A stretch of 64,000 bases of DNA, from contig JAPVLO010000007.1 of assembly GCA_027257055.1 (NCBI GenBank), positions 1,426,001 to 1,490,000 of the forward strand. Direction: 5' to 3'. Origin of the DNA: Cephalopachus bancanus (taxonomy: Eukaryota > Chordata > Mammalia > Primates > Tarsiidae). This document shows positions 10,292-20,731 of the stretch, one piece after another. Position 1 is the first letter of the stretch. Each line of letters starts with the position of its first letter. A program made the translations under genes and the position numbers. The notes beneath the pieces are model-generated. The model searched no databases and was not told where the DNA came from. It saw nothing but the letters and a program-made list of their open reading frames with translations.

Positions 10292-10602
10292 ATTATTATT
10301 ACTGCTGTTTGAGTCAGGGTCTCCCTCTGTTTTGCCCAGACTGGAGTACAGTGGTACAATCACAGCTCGTGGCAGTCTTCGACTCCTGGGCTCAAGCAAT
10401 CCTCTTTCCTCGGGCCTCCTGAGGAACTGGGACTACAGGTGCATGCCACCATACCCAGCTAATTTTTTGATTCTCTATAGAGACAAGGTCTTGTTAATGT
10501 TGCCCAGGTTGGTCTCAAACTCTGGACTCAAGTGATTCTCCTGCCTACCTCCTAAAGTACTGGGATTATAAACATGAGCTGCACTACACTCCACCTGCAC
10601 CT
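10292..10602 (-). mobile_element. Older AluJ beside the young Alu
   Basis: Antisense Alu beginning with ATT repeats in place of the tail, then 'GAGTCAGGGTCTCCCTCTG', the linker 'CTAATTTTTTGATTCTCTATAGAGACAAGGTCTTG', and the left arm ending around 'CACTCCACCTGCACC'. Heavily diverged, so older than its neighbour. Confidence 0.88.
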
Positions 10603-11540
10603 CTTATTTTTATGAAGAGAAAGAATTTCAAAATCTTATATGATGTAAATAGTTACAAAGTCCCTTTGAAGCTACTGTTTTATCTAAATCAGAAATAGAA
10701 AGAAAATAAGAAGTGGGCAGATGAGCAAGACTCAAATTCTTTTGGGAAAAAAAAGCAGGAAGAAAGAAAAGAAAAACACATTGAGTGTTTCCTAGGCCAT
10801 CTGCGTAAAGAAATAACAAAACCAGCCTTGAAATACCAGCAGGAAAGAACATTGGAGAGCTTTTCTTGACAGAATTATTGGAAATGCCTCTTCCTGGTTC
10901 GGGGGAAAAATTCAAATAGATTTGTAATATATTATATTTTTTCTCTAGCATGCTTGCAGCTCCCCGTAAAGCCAACAACCAGTTTTTAGACCTTTTGATT
11001 CTACTTATCCTGTGGTTAATAATTTCCAGTTTACCCAGCAGGCTACGTAACATCCCCCTTCCTGGGAAAGAATGTCTGTGTTCTGGCTGGCAGCGAACCA
11101 GTCCCCTTAGCAGCTGACCTCCTCCTCCAGTCGTGGCTGCCTCCTCTCCAAAAGGGACCCTCCTGGTGGGTGTCAGGAACAGTGACTTAGTGTTCCTCCC
11201 AGGGGTGAGGAAAAAAGAGAAGGCTGTCTCCCTGAAGGGTGAGCCTCTTCCTTTATAATCTGGCGATGAGAAGAATTTTCTCCCTGTTTCCTGGGAAATA
11301 GCTGATAAAGGACATTCTGTCTGCTGCTATTTATGTATACCTAGGCTGAACAAATCCCAAAACTCTGCCCTCCCCAACCTCCTCCGGAGCTGGCACTTTG
11401 AAAACACTGGACAATGATGAAAGCCAAGTGCAGGCGTCCTGATCCGGGGCCGGGCACCCGGCCTCCCCTGCTTCTTGTGTGGCTGCTGAAAGTCACACCA
11501 GCGACCAGCACCATGGAGAGGTTATCTTCTCTACACATTT
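10603..11540. other. Unique sequence
   Basis: No repeat I can name. 11230-11345 contains a small cluster of transcription-factor-like words (STAT-type TTCCTGGGAA, GATA-type CTGATAA, MEF2-type CTATTTAT). Nothing coding. Confidence 0.5.
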
Positions 11541-12585
<1,045 letters not shown>

Positions 12586-12589
12586 ACAG

Positions 12590-12760
12590 AGCCCTGCTAC
12601 TGCAAGTGTGTACAAAGACCAGCAGCATCGCCTCACCTGGGAGCTTGCTAGAAATGCAGAGTCCCAGGCCGTTTGGACTCGCTACATCTGAATCTGCATT
12701 TCCGCAGACACCTCAGGCAATTCCTGCACGTGGTAAGGTTGGAGAAGCTGTGCTCAGAGG
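12590..12760 (-). mobile_element. MER5A-like hAT MITE
   Basis: 'AGACCAGCAGCATCGCCTCACCTGGGAGCTTGCTAGAAATGCAGAGTCCCAGG' and the mirrored 'ATCTGAATCTGCATTTCC' are the two halves of the MER5A inverted-repeat MITE. Confidence 0.75.
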
Positions 12761-13485
12761 ACCTGTCCTGTCCCCATTATGAGGACGGCTATGCTGGCTT
12801 TGCACAGCCTGTGCTTTTTAAAACCTCATGGGCACTATGACTCTTGTGAGTGATCTCGTTTCTCTCTTTGCTAAGAAAAACAGCTTTAATTCAATGTGCA
12901 TGTTGGCTTATCCAAACTCCTGCATGTGGCCTACATGCTTCAGAGGCCAAATAAGTACACATGTGTGGAGGGTTTCACAGTTGGATTTGATGCTTCCTGA
13001 CACCTAAAATTCAAATATGGGGTGGGGTGAGGGGGTGGCAGGCATGTAGCAGAGGTGGATGACGAGGGCCAGGTGGGCCTGTGAGGCCTGGACAGCCAGT
13101 GTCCTTCCTGGCCAGGGGAGCAGACGCTGCTCAATCTCAGCCTGCCCTTTTCATTTGACGACCAGCTCCAGGATGGCAGATCATGACATTTTCAAGAGAA
13201 GTCTGAACCTGAATTTTTATGAAATGCCCAATATTGAAATACTGGCAATTCATTAAAACATTAAAAAAAAAGAAAGTAAATACAAGCTGAGCCTAACCAA
13301 GCATGTCATGTAGTATCTTGGGACCATGGGTCTGTAACCTCAGACTGAACCTCTTCACCTTCGATGATCCTGAAACCATGAGGGCAGATGAGGATTTTCA
13401 ATATAATACAACAAGGGAAGACATGCTGAGTTCAACCTAAGGGCTTCTTCAAACTGTCCCTTCACTTATTCAGAAGCCCATGTTG
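12761..13485. other. Unique sequence
   Basis: Nothing recognised in about 700 bp: no repeat, no exon. There is an A-run at 13263-13272. Confidence 0.4.
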
Positions 13486-13569
13486 ATCCCTCCTATGAGC
13501 TAGGCTTTATGCTGAGAGTAGGAATAAAACCATGAATAAGGCAGACACAGCTTCTGCCCTCAAATTGGC

Positions 13570-13601
13570 ATTTGCATGGGCATTTGCATTTGCATTTGCA
13601 T
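13570..13601 (-). promoter_or_regulatory. Four POU octamers, three overlapping
   Basis: ATTTGCAT (reverse complement of ATGCAAAT) occurs exactly at 13570-13577, 13582-13589, 13588-13595 and 13594-13601. The last three overlap at a 6-bp period. A variant CTTTGCAT follows at 13606-13613. Octamers bind Oct-1/Oct-4-type POU proteins; activity here is unproven. Confidence 0.6.
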
Positions 13602-13669
13602 GGGCCTTTGCATGTGTAGGTCTCCCTGCTGGAAATTTCCAGCAGGGAGACCTGCACATGCAAAGGCCC
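13602..13669. repeat. 68-bp near-perfect palindrome
   Basis: Two 34-base arms meet at GGAAA/TTTCC (centre 13635/13636) with no spacer. 33 of 34 positions pair; the single mismatch is T13617 against G13654, which is a wobble pair in RNA. Outward pairing stops at 13601/13670. As RNA it would form a hairpin of about 30 bp with a minimal loop. Confidence 0.95.
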
Positions 13670-14689
13670 TGTGGTGCAAACAGCACATTGTAGCTGGGGA
13701 GCTACAACCAACTCGGTTCCAGAGGAGCTTAGTGCATAGTTGAGGGAGGGGTAGGAGGTGAGGCAGGAAAGGTGGGAAGACCCAGGTGATAGTGGCTTGA
13801 GCTGGGTCCTGCAGACCTGGAAGGGTCCTAAGCATGGGATGGCTTCATAAGGAGGGATGCCATGGTGGGAATTCAGTTTTCCTAGGTCACACCAGCTGTT
13901 GAAAGGAGGTTGGACTTAAGGAGTGGGGAGTTGGGAAAATACCAGAATCCAGAGAGCAGCCAGGGGGCACTTGGGCAGTGGCCTGGGAGCAACGGGAGGG
14001 AGGCCTGAGCTGGGGCACCGTACAGGGAAGGGGTGGGTGTGCGTTCAAGGCTGTGCAGCAGGACAGTATCTGCTTGATGGGGGCTGTGGGGGAGGAGGAG
14101 GAGCCGGGGTTTCTGGCCCGGGTGCCTGGTAGGCAAGGAGTGATGTGGCTGGGAGTCTTTGGGAGGGAGGTGACCTGCTCAGTCCTCCCTTGAGTCCTCT
14201 CTGAGGAGAAGAGGGGCAGGCAGCAGGGTACCCGGGTCCCGCTCAGGGCTGGCCGGGACTTCCTGAAACACCTCTGTTAGTAATTGAATCTGGTTTTGTA
14301 GCTTTCCCACCCTGTTCTCCTTTCCCTTTGATTTCTTCGTTGTGGTTTGTTGTCAGGGACAGTCTGTGTGGATTTTGTCTGTCTGTACATGAGAAGAATA
14401 GTGGTACATTCCTCACAGGTGCTTGAGACGTTAAATAAGATGATATATTAAAAGTACTCCAGTGTCTGGCTGTAGGAGGCACTCATGATCACAGCATCAC
14501 ACAGAATCATCACGTACTCAACATGAGCTGTGATTATTAACAGTGAGTTATCATTATCGTCCCGACCATGCACGGCATTGCCTGTGAGGCCTCCTCACAG
14601 GTGGTCGTTCATTGTGGTCTCTTTCCCCCAACCTCAGGCCTGCCGTGCCCATGGACAATGTCGCTGGCAGCGGTTCTGAGTGAGACCTG

Positions 14690-14912
14690 TGACGTCAGAG
14701 CCTGTGTGGGCTCAAATCCCAGCCCCACTACTCACTATTAGAGAAACCCCAGCCCAGTCCCTCACTTTGTCCCTCTGCATCTCAGCTTCCCACCTGGGGA
14801 AGGGGTGGAAGTCCTCCACTCTGAGAGTCACTGTGAAGATAAAATGAGATGCATCATATGGAGTACTCTGCATATTGCCTGGCACACAGTTGGCACTCAA
14901 TGTTTGCATGCT
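14690..14912 (+). mobile_element. MIR SINE
   Basis: Sense MIR: 'GGGCTCAAATCCCAGCCCCACTACT', '..CATCTCAGCTTCCCACCTGGGGAA', 'GTCACTGTGAAGATAAAATGAGAT' and 'TTGCCTGGCACACAGTTGGCACTCAA'. Confidence 0.85.
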
Positions 14913-15026
14913 CTTATCCTCCAGGACAGCAGCAACCCCTCAGGCTGGGAAACCCTATGAGATCTACTAGCCCCTGGCAAAAGGATGTAGCTCAAAATAC
15001 ACTGAAATGGCTTACGAGTTGCCAGT

Positions 15027-15645
<619 letters not shown>

Positions 15646-15689
15646 ACAGGGCCCTTCCATGGCCTTTCACCTTGAAACCATGTGAGGAG

Positions 15690-15835
15690 TAGGTGACAAA
15701 GGTGGACAGCTTGGGCTACCCCTGTTATACCAGAAGGGACACTGAGGCTCAGAGGGGTAGAAGGAGCTGCTTGAAGCCACATAACCAGTGAGCTTTACTA
15801 GTGACAAGCCTAGAATTCAGCTCTCCTGAGTCATC
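15690..15835 (-). mobile_element. MIR SINE
   Basis: Antisense MIR core 'AGAAGGGACACTGAGGCTCAGAGGGGTAGAAGGAGCTGC..GAAGCCACATAACCAGTGAG'. Confidence 0.75.
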
Positions 15836-16012
15836 TTCTATACACTGTCTTTTCTGAAACATTCTGTCGTCCTTGCTCCCCAGGTACCAGTGGGCTAGGA
15901 GCTGCAGTTGTCTCTGCGAACAGGATAAGTGTACAGGGCCCCAAAGCAACTTCTCGCAAGACCAGACAACTAGTGGGGGTGAGGGCCCTTCTTAGTCTGT
16001 GACAGGAGCAGC

Positions 16013-16042
16013 TGCCGGGGGCCGGGGGGGGGGCGGGGAGGA
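16013..16042 (+). other. G-run cluster, quadruplex-capable
   Basis: Runs of 5, 10 and 4 G separated by one or two C bases (GCCGGGGG, GGGGGGGGGG, CGGGGAGG). This can satisfy a four-track G-quadruplex rule by splitting the long run. Confidence 0.6.
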
Positions 16043-16104
16043 CTGGCCCTGCCCGGATTTATCCACACCTGGTTCCGCCAAATGGCTCAGAGAAACAACC
16101 CTTT

Positions 16105-16264
16105 CTTTTCCCCCTGCCTCCCTCCCCCCTCTTTCCTTACTCCCTCCCCCTCCCTCCCTCCTCCCTCCCCCTCCCTCCCCCCTTTTGTTCCCCCTCAGTC
16201 CCTCCTCCTCCTCATTTCTTCCTTCCTTCCTTCCTCCCTTCCTTCCTTCCTTTCTTTTCTTCCT
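16105..16264. repeat. CT-rich (CCCT/CCTT)n tract
   Basis: About 160 bp of pyrimidines with CTCC and CTTC units, directly abutting an antisense Alu T-run. It probably grew from that tail. Confidence 0.85.
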
Positions 16265-16546
16265 TTTTTGAGTTGAGATCTCACTTTGTTGCCTAGGCCA
16301 GAATGCACATCACAGCTCACCACAGCCTTGACCTTCTGGACTCAAGTCATCCTTCTGACTCAGCCTCCCGAGTAGCTAGGACTACATGGGCATGCCACGA
16401 CACCTGACTAATTTTATTTTATTTTTTATAGAAACGAGGTCTTGCTATGTTGCCCAGGCTGGTCTAGAACTCTTAGCTCAAGGAATCCTCCTGCCTCCAC
16501 CTCTCAACGTGCTGGGAATACAGGCATGAGCGACCATGCACTACCA
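16265..16546 (-). mobile_element. AluJ-like element
   Basis: 'TTTTTTGAGTTGAGATCTCACTTTGTTGCC' to 'GACCATGCACTACCAGCC'. The linker has (ATTTT) repeats and 'TATAGAAACGAGGTCTTGCTATG', an AluJ form. Confidence 0.9.
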
Positions 16547-16994
16547 GCCAGAACCCCCTTTCAGCAAGAGCTAGGAAAGTTTGTTTAGTAAAATGTGCTC
16601 CTTTGAATAACTTAAGGACAGACATTTGTAATGCAGATATTCCTGGTGGTCTTAACGTTTTTTTCTACAACAAAGTGGGATTTAACAAACACCAACAAAC
16701 AAATGTAAAGAAACACATAAGTAAACGTTGTGGCCTTGAACGTTTGCAGTTGCAATTGCTGCTGCCAAATGTTCTCTTGTATAAATTGGTTGGAAGGCCC
16801 AGACAGTAACTAGGTCTCCTCTATCAAGCCTGTGATATGTGCTAGGTCACACTGAATCTCCAAGTGAGGAAATGGAATTACGCCCCCTCCCTTTTTAAAC
16901 AAATAATAAGATCGAGACTGGGTGGCAAGAGGCACACTGGCAAGGAATAGAGTGGGGACTCAATGCAGGCCACCTGACCCCAACAGCTTGTGCT

Positions 16995-17215
16995 TTCAAT
17001 CTGCGCCACTGGTTCTCAGGTGCAGCTCCACACTGGAAGCACCTGGAGAGCCCTACAGAATTGATCACCCAGGTGACCAGGGAGGCAGAGATCGCTGGCC
17101 TGGCATGTGGCCCCTGTACAGGATTTTCCAACCTCCCCAGGTGATGTGGGTTCTGCAGCCAAGTGAAGAGCCCCTGGTTCCACTGCTGCACCCTGTCTAC
17201 ACAGTGCTGCCCTGC
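16995..17215 (+). mobile_element. MER5A-like hAT MITE
   Basis: 'CACTGGTTCTCAGGTGCAGCTCCACACTGGAAGCACCTGGAGAGC' and the mirrored 'CCTCCCCAGGTGATGTGGGTTCTGCAGCC..GAAGAGCCCCTGG'. Confidence 0.65.
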
Positions 17216-17429
17216 CATGGTCAGAAAGACTAGGAGCTGGAGTTGAAGGCCAACACTTCTTCCTGGTCTCCCTTTAGTAATCCCAGGTCTCCATCTGGTG
17301 AGGCCAGGAAGGGAAATAAACCTGGGATCCCTTAAAAAGAGAGGGGAGACAGGAGAATGGAGAGGGGAGAGGGGAGAGAGAGATTTGAGATTGATGGAAG
17401 GTAGACTGGGTTTCCTGCATGGTTTAATT

Positions 17430-17625
17430 CCATCCTCACAACATCGTCCTCATTTATCAGAGGAGAAAACTGAGGCACAGAGGGTTGAGTCATCTGCAGG
17501 GGTTTGAGTCATCTGCAGATTGCCGAGTAGGTGGGCAGCAGCCCCAGGATTCAGACTCGGGGTTTCAGCTCCTCTCAGACGCCAGTAACTGCTTGCCCTG
17601 CTATGGGCTTACAAACACATACCTC
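17430..17625 (-). mobile_element. MIR SINE with a 19-bp internal duplication
   Basis: 'CCTCATTTATCAGAGGAGAAAACTGAGGCACAGAGGGTTGAGT' is antisense MIR. Positions 17486-17500 are repeated at 17505-17519 (TGAGTCATCTGCAG). Confidence 0.75.
17486..17511. promoter_or_regulatory. Duplicated AP-1 site
   Basis: Exact TGAGTCA at 17486-17492 and 17505-17511, 19 bp apart, both followed by TCTGCAG. The match to the consensus is perfect; binding is inferred only. Confidence 0.55.
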
Positions 17626-17729
17626 TGCCTGGGTGTCTCTCTGGCAGAAATACAATTTCTGTGTATTAAGGTTGTGACAAAGGCCTCAGAGGAGTTGGGG
17701 GGTGTGAGTGTGGGCGGGGTGAGGGGTGG

Positions 17730-18085
17730 GACATGGGGGCTTCCACATCAGCCTCCAGGGGCCCAGAGCAGAGTAAGCTCAGCTGGGCTGAGATGTGGAG
17801 GAGGTGGATGGAGCACCATCTGTCCCAAGGCCTGGCCTCCCCTCTCAGCAGGGGCCTCTCTGCCACCCTCTGGACCCACCCGGGTGTGGCTGCCCTAGGT
17901 GTGTGTGTGTTGATGAGCAAAGCACCTGAAACCCCTTTGGCATCACTTGGAGACCCTTTCTGCCTTTAGTTTTACACCCTTGTATTTAATAAGAAGGTTG
18001 TTTAAAACAATAATTTAAAAATGTAAAAATGAAGGATATTGTCATTTGTTGAGAGTTTGCTGATGTAGGTAGCAAGCATCAGCAA
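17730..18085. other. Unique sequence
   Basis: No repeat or gene recognised. Open frames on both strands across 17660-17970 overlap each other and have no domain. Confidence 0.4.
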
Positions 18086-18089
18086 GTCA

Positions 18090-18240
18090 TAAAAGCTAGC
18101 ACTCCCATTTACTCCCGATAACATGCCAGGGAGGATGGGAAAATGATGTCCATTTTATCCATGAGGAAAATTGAGGCTCAACTCACATTGCTTTCTTAAG
18201 ATGGTGGCACAGTTAGGAGAAGGCTGGCCTGTGACTTTTA
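18090..18240 (-). mobile_element. MIR SINE
   Basis: 'GATGTCCATTTTATCCATGAGGAAAATTGAGGCTCAA', worn copy. Confidence 0.7.
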
Positions 18241-18469
18241 CCTGTGCTGTTAAACATGGTGCTGACTCTGCTGCAAAAGAGGGATTGCGTTTTTACCTGG
18301 TCCTGCCCCTCCAGTCAACCACCTTCCACCTGTGCTGCCCAGCGCTGGATAAATTGCAGGTGTGGCCTGTGCTTAAGGTAAACCAAGGGCTTGCAGAAGT
18401 GTGCTGGCTGGTCTCACAACCTGAGTCATAGCTTAGTGCTGGAATTGGAAACAATCTCTGTGGTCTTTT

Positions 18470-18605
18470 AAGCTCGCTATCTTTGCTAACAGATGGGGAA
18501 ACAAAAGCCCAATGAGGCAAAGCAACTTGCTCAAGGTGATACAGTCAGTCAGTTCTGGGCAGACTAGAATGCAGGTCTCCAGACTTTACATCCAGTTTTC
18601 TTCCA
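18470..18605 (-). mobile_element. MIR SINE
   Basis: 'ACAGATGGGGAAACAAAAGCCCAATGAGGCAAAGCAACTTGCTCAAGGTGATACAG'. Confidence 0.8.
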
Positions 18606-18689
18606 CTAGAAGCCTACTAGGTTCATTCATTCGCTTATTCAATTATTAACTCATTCATTTGTTCAGTGGGTTGAGCAGCATTTCAATGC

Positions 18690-18845
18690 CTTTGCCACAT
18701 TATTTCATTTAATTCTCTAAACTACCCCATAAGGTCAGTTATGTCATAACTCTGACTGCAGGTGAAGAGACTAAGAGGATCAGAGTCTAAGCCCCCAGCA
18801 GGCAAGTGGCAGAGCTAGAATTTGAAGCCAGGTCTTCTGAGAGAA
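18690..18845 (-). mobile_element. MIR SINE
   Basis: 'CATAAGGTCAGTTATG', 'GGTGAAGAGACTAAGAGGATCAGAG', 'AGTGGCAGAGCTAGAATTTGAAGCCAGGTCTTCTGA'. Confidence 0.8.
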
Positions 18846-18884
18846 GGAAGCTGGGGAGTCAGGAGGGATATCGTTCAAAGCTGT

Positions 18885-19213
18885 TGCCTTTGTTGGGCTC
18901 TGTCTTCATTCTGGGGTTGAGGGGTGAAGTTATGAGCTGCTGCTGAGGGGAGGAGTGAGACTGGGCTGGTGCGTGAAGAGGGTCATGGAAACAGGTATCC
19001 TTGATGTGAGGCCATGGGAGGGCCACAGGATGGCCTTCCTGAGGGGTCTCTGGCCAGGAATCTGAGGGGACCACACTGGGTGCTGCCATCTTCCGAGGGG
19101 CGGTCCCTGCCCAGTGAACCATACAAGGGCCCACATGTCTGGACACAGCACTTCTCAGGAGTGTCGCCCAGGTCTGCATCACTGGGTGGGAGTGGGAAGG
19201 GGCTCAGACAGGC
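18885..19213 (-). repeat. Unnamed dispersed repeat, copy A
   Basis: The reverse complement aligns over about 300 bp, roughly 70% by eye, with 62815-63127. Shared blocks include 'CATGTGGGCCC', 'GGAAGATGGCAGCA', 'CCTCCCATGGCCTCACATCA' and 'CCCCAGAATGA.GACAGAG'. A 107-codon minus-strand frame crosses it, and the equivalent frame is also open in copy B. I cannot assign the family. Confidence 0.8.
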
Positions 19214-19490
19214 AGACAGGTGCAGCAACCCCATGGCTCACATACTACCTAGTCTAAAGAGTTGACAGATTCACAGCACTGAAGCATTTAGAGCTTACCC
19301 AGACTGTGGGACCAGCACTGCCCAAGTGATAGGGCGGTTACGCTCAGTCTACAAGAACAGGGGGTAGTGCCCACACCTGGCATTAGATGACCTCAAATTG
19401 ACCAGTGAGGATTGCATTCTTGCTTCAATTTTCCTTCAGTCCCATGGTCATACCAGGACAACGTCTCACCTGGGTGCTGGGGTGTCTTTT

Positions 19491-19783
19491 ATTTTTTTAA
19501 TTAATTTTTTGAGTCAAGGTCTCACTCTGTCACCCAGGCTGGAGTGCAGTGGTGTGATCCCAGCTCACCACAGCCTTGACCTCCTGAACTCAGGTGATCC
19601 TCCAACCTTAGCCTCCTGAGTAACTAGGACTACAGGCGCATGCCGCCATGCCAGGCTAATTTTTGCATTTTTTTGTGGAGACACAATCTTGCTATGTTGT
19701 CCAGGCTGGTCTCAAACTCCTGGGCTCAAGTTAGCCTCCTACCTCGGCCTCCCAAAGTGCTGGGATTATAGGCATAAGCCAGG
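19491..19783 (-). mobile_element. AluJ-like element
   Basis: 'TTTTTTGAGTCAAGGTCTCACTCTGTCACCC' to 'GGCATAAGCCAGGG'. Full length but diverged, with tail bases mixed into TTAATTAA. Confidence 0.9.
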
Positions 19784-20715
19784 GGGTGGCTTTAACACCT
19801 CCCATAACACCAATAACCTTCCACCTCTTGTCCCCCCCCCACTCATCTTCAGGAAGTGACAACGTCTTACTGGAGGTGTGTAACCTTGCCTGTTTCACTT
19901 TATTTGATTTGTATTGTTACCTTCTGTCTGTAACAAATGGCACTTGCTCTTCCATTATATTAGCGTTATAGTGTTTGCTTTAAGATAGTGATGTAAATTT
20001 TAAAAGGATGTTATTCTGGAAACAAATATTGAGTCGTGAACACTGCAGGCTTTTGTGGCTGCAATAATGTTGTGGAACAAAGGAAGTCACTGAGGGTGGG
20101 AAGCATTTACTGGTGACAAGCCACTCTGTGGAGGAAGCCATGGAGACAGTGAGGCCAGGAAGGCCTCGCCCACACCTTTCTTCCCTGAGGCCCTGTGATG
20201 CTTCCCTCTGTGTCCTCCGTCCTTTGCACACCTGGGGGCCAAGCTTTAGTGGATGATGTTCTCCAGCAGCACGTGTACCCTTTATCCCAGCCCCCTAGGA
20301 TATCACTGTACAATTAGGTCTTGCCTCAAACTTGCAGAGGCCTCGGTCTTTGGGCAGATAGCCTGCCGCCTGTGAGTAGAAGGTGAAAATCCTCAGTGCC
20401 CACCTCAGGGCCCAGGTGCCTGACTGCCTTTCAGGGCACACCACTTCCAGTCAAACTGCTGAGTGGGCCCAACTCACTCTCCAGCATTCACTTGCAGAGT
20501 TACCCCCTCTAGGACCACTTTTTGAGGCCCTGAGGCTGGAGTACCCCTGTTCTGTGCTCTCAGCTTCCTGCTGCTCTCACAGCTTTACCACATGGGAGTG
20601 TCACTATCCAGTGACTCACCCATCACTCCATTTTATTATGTGCACCTTGAAGGCCAGGATGGAATCTTCCTTAACTTGATCTGGCCCACAGAAGACCTGC
20701 AGTAAAGTTTGTTGA
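19784..20715. other. Unique sequence
   Basis: About 930 bp with no repeat I recognise and no exon. 20383-20679 is open on the plus strand for 98 codons but shows no domain or splice context. Confidence 0.4.
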
Positions 20716-20717
20716 GT

Positions 20718-20731
20718 AATAATATAGTTAT
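20718..20731. repeat. Left target-site duplication of L1
   Basis: AATAATATAGTTAT; the right copy at 22853-22866 is AATAGTATAGTTAT (13 of 14). Confidence 0.85.

Larger units (their letters stand above)
13490..13950. mobile_element. Old unnamed repeat carrying a palindrome
   Basis: 'CTGAGAGTAGGAATAAAACCATGAATAAGGCAGACACAGCTTCTGCCCTCAAATTGGCA' followed after 13680 by 'AGGTGATAGTGGCTTGAGCTGGG' matches the dispersed family also seen at 517-870 and 59.3 kb. The octamer array and palindrome at 13570-13669 are not part of that family as I know it. Confidence 0.45.

Noticed and set aside
9953..10535. Frames with 'SWSLTLSP' and 'PSSWNYR' wording (also at 2120, 26176, 36238 and 45088)
   Set aside because: Classic antisense Alu translation, not protein.
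18859..19182. 107-codon minus frame as a gene
   Set aside because: A homologous copy exists at 62.8-63.1 kb, and both lie in dispersed-repeat DNA; more likely a repeat than a gene, so reported as a finding instead.
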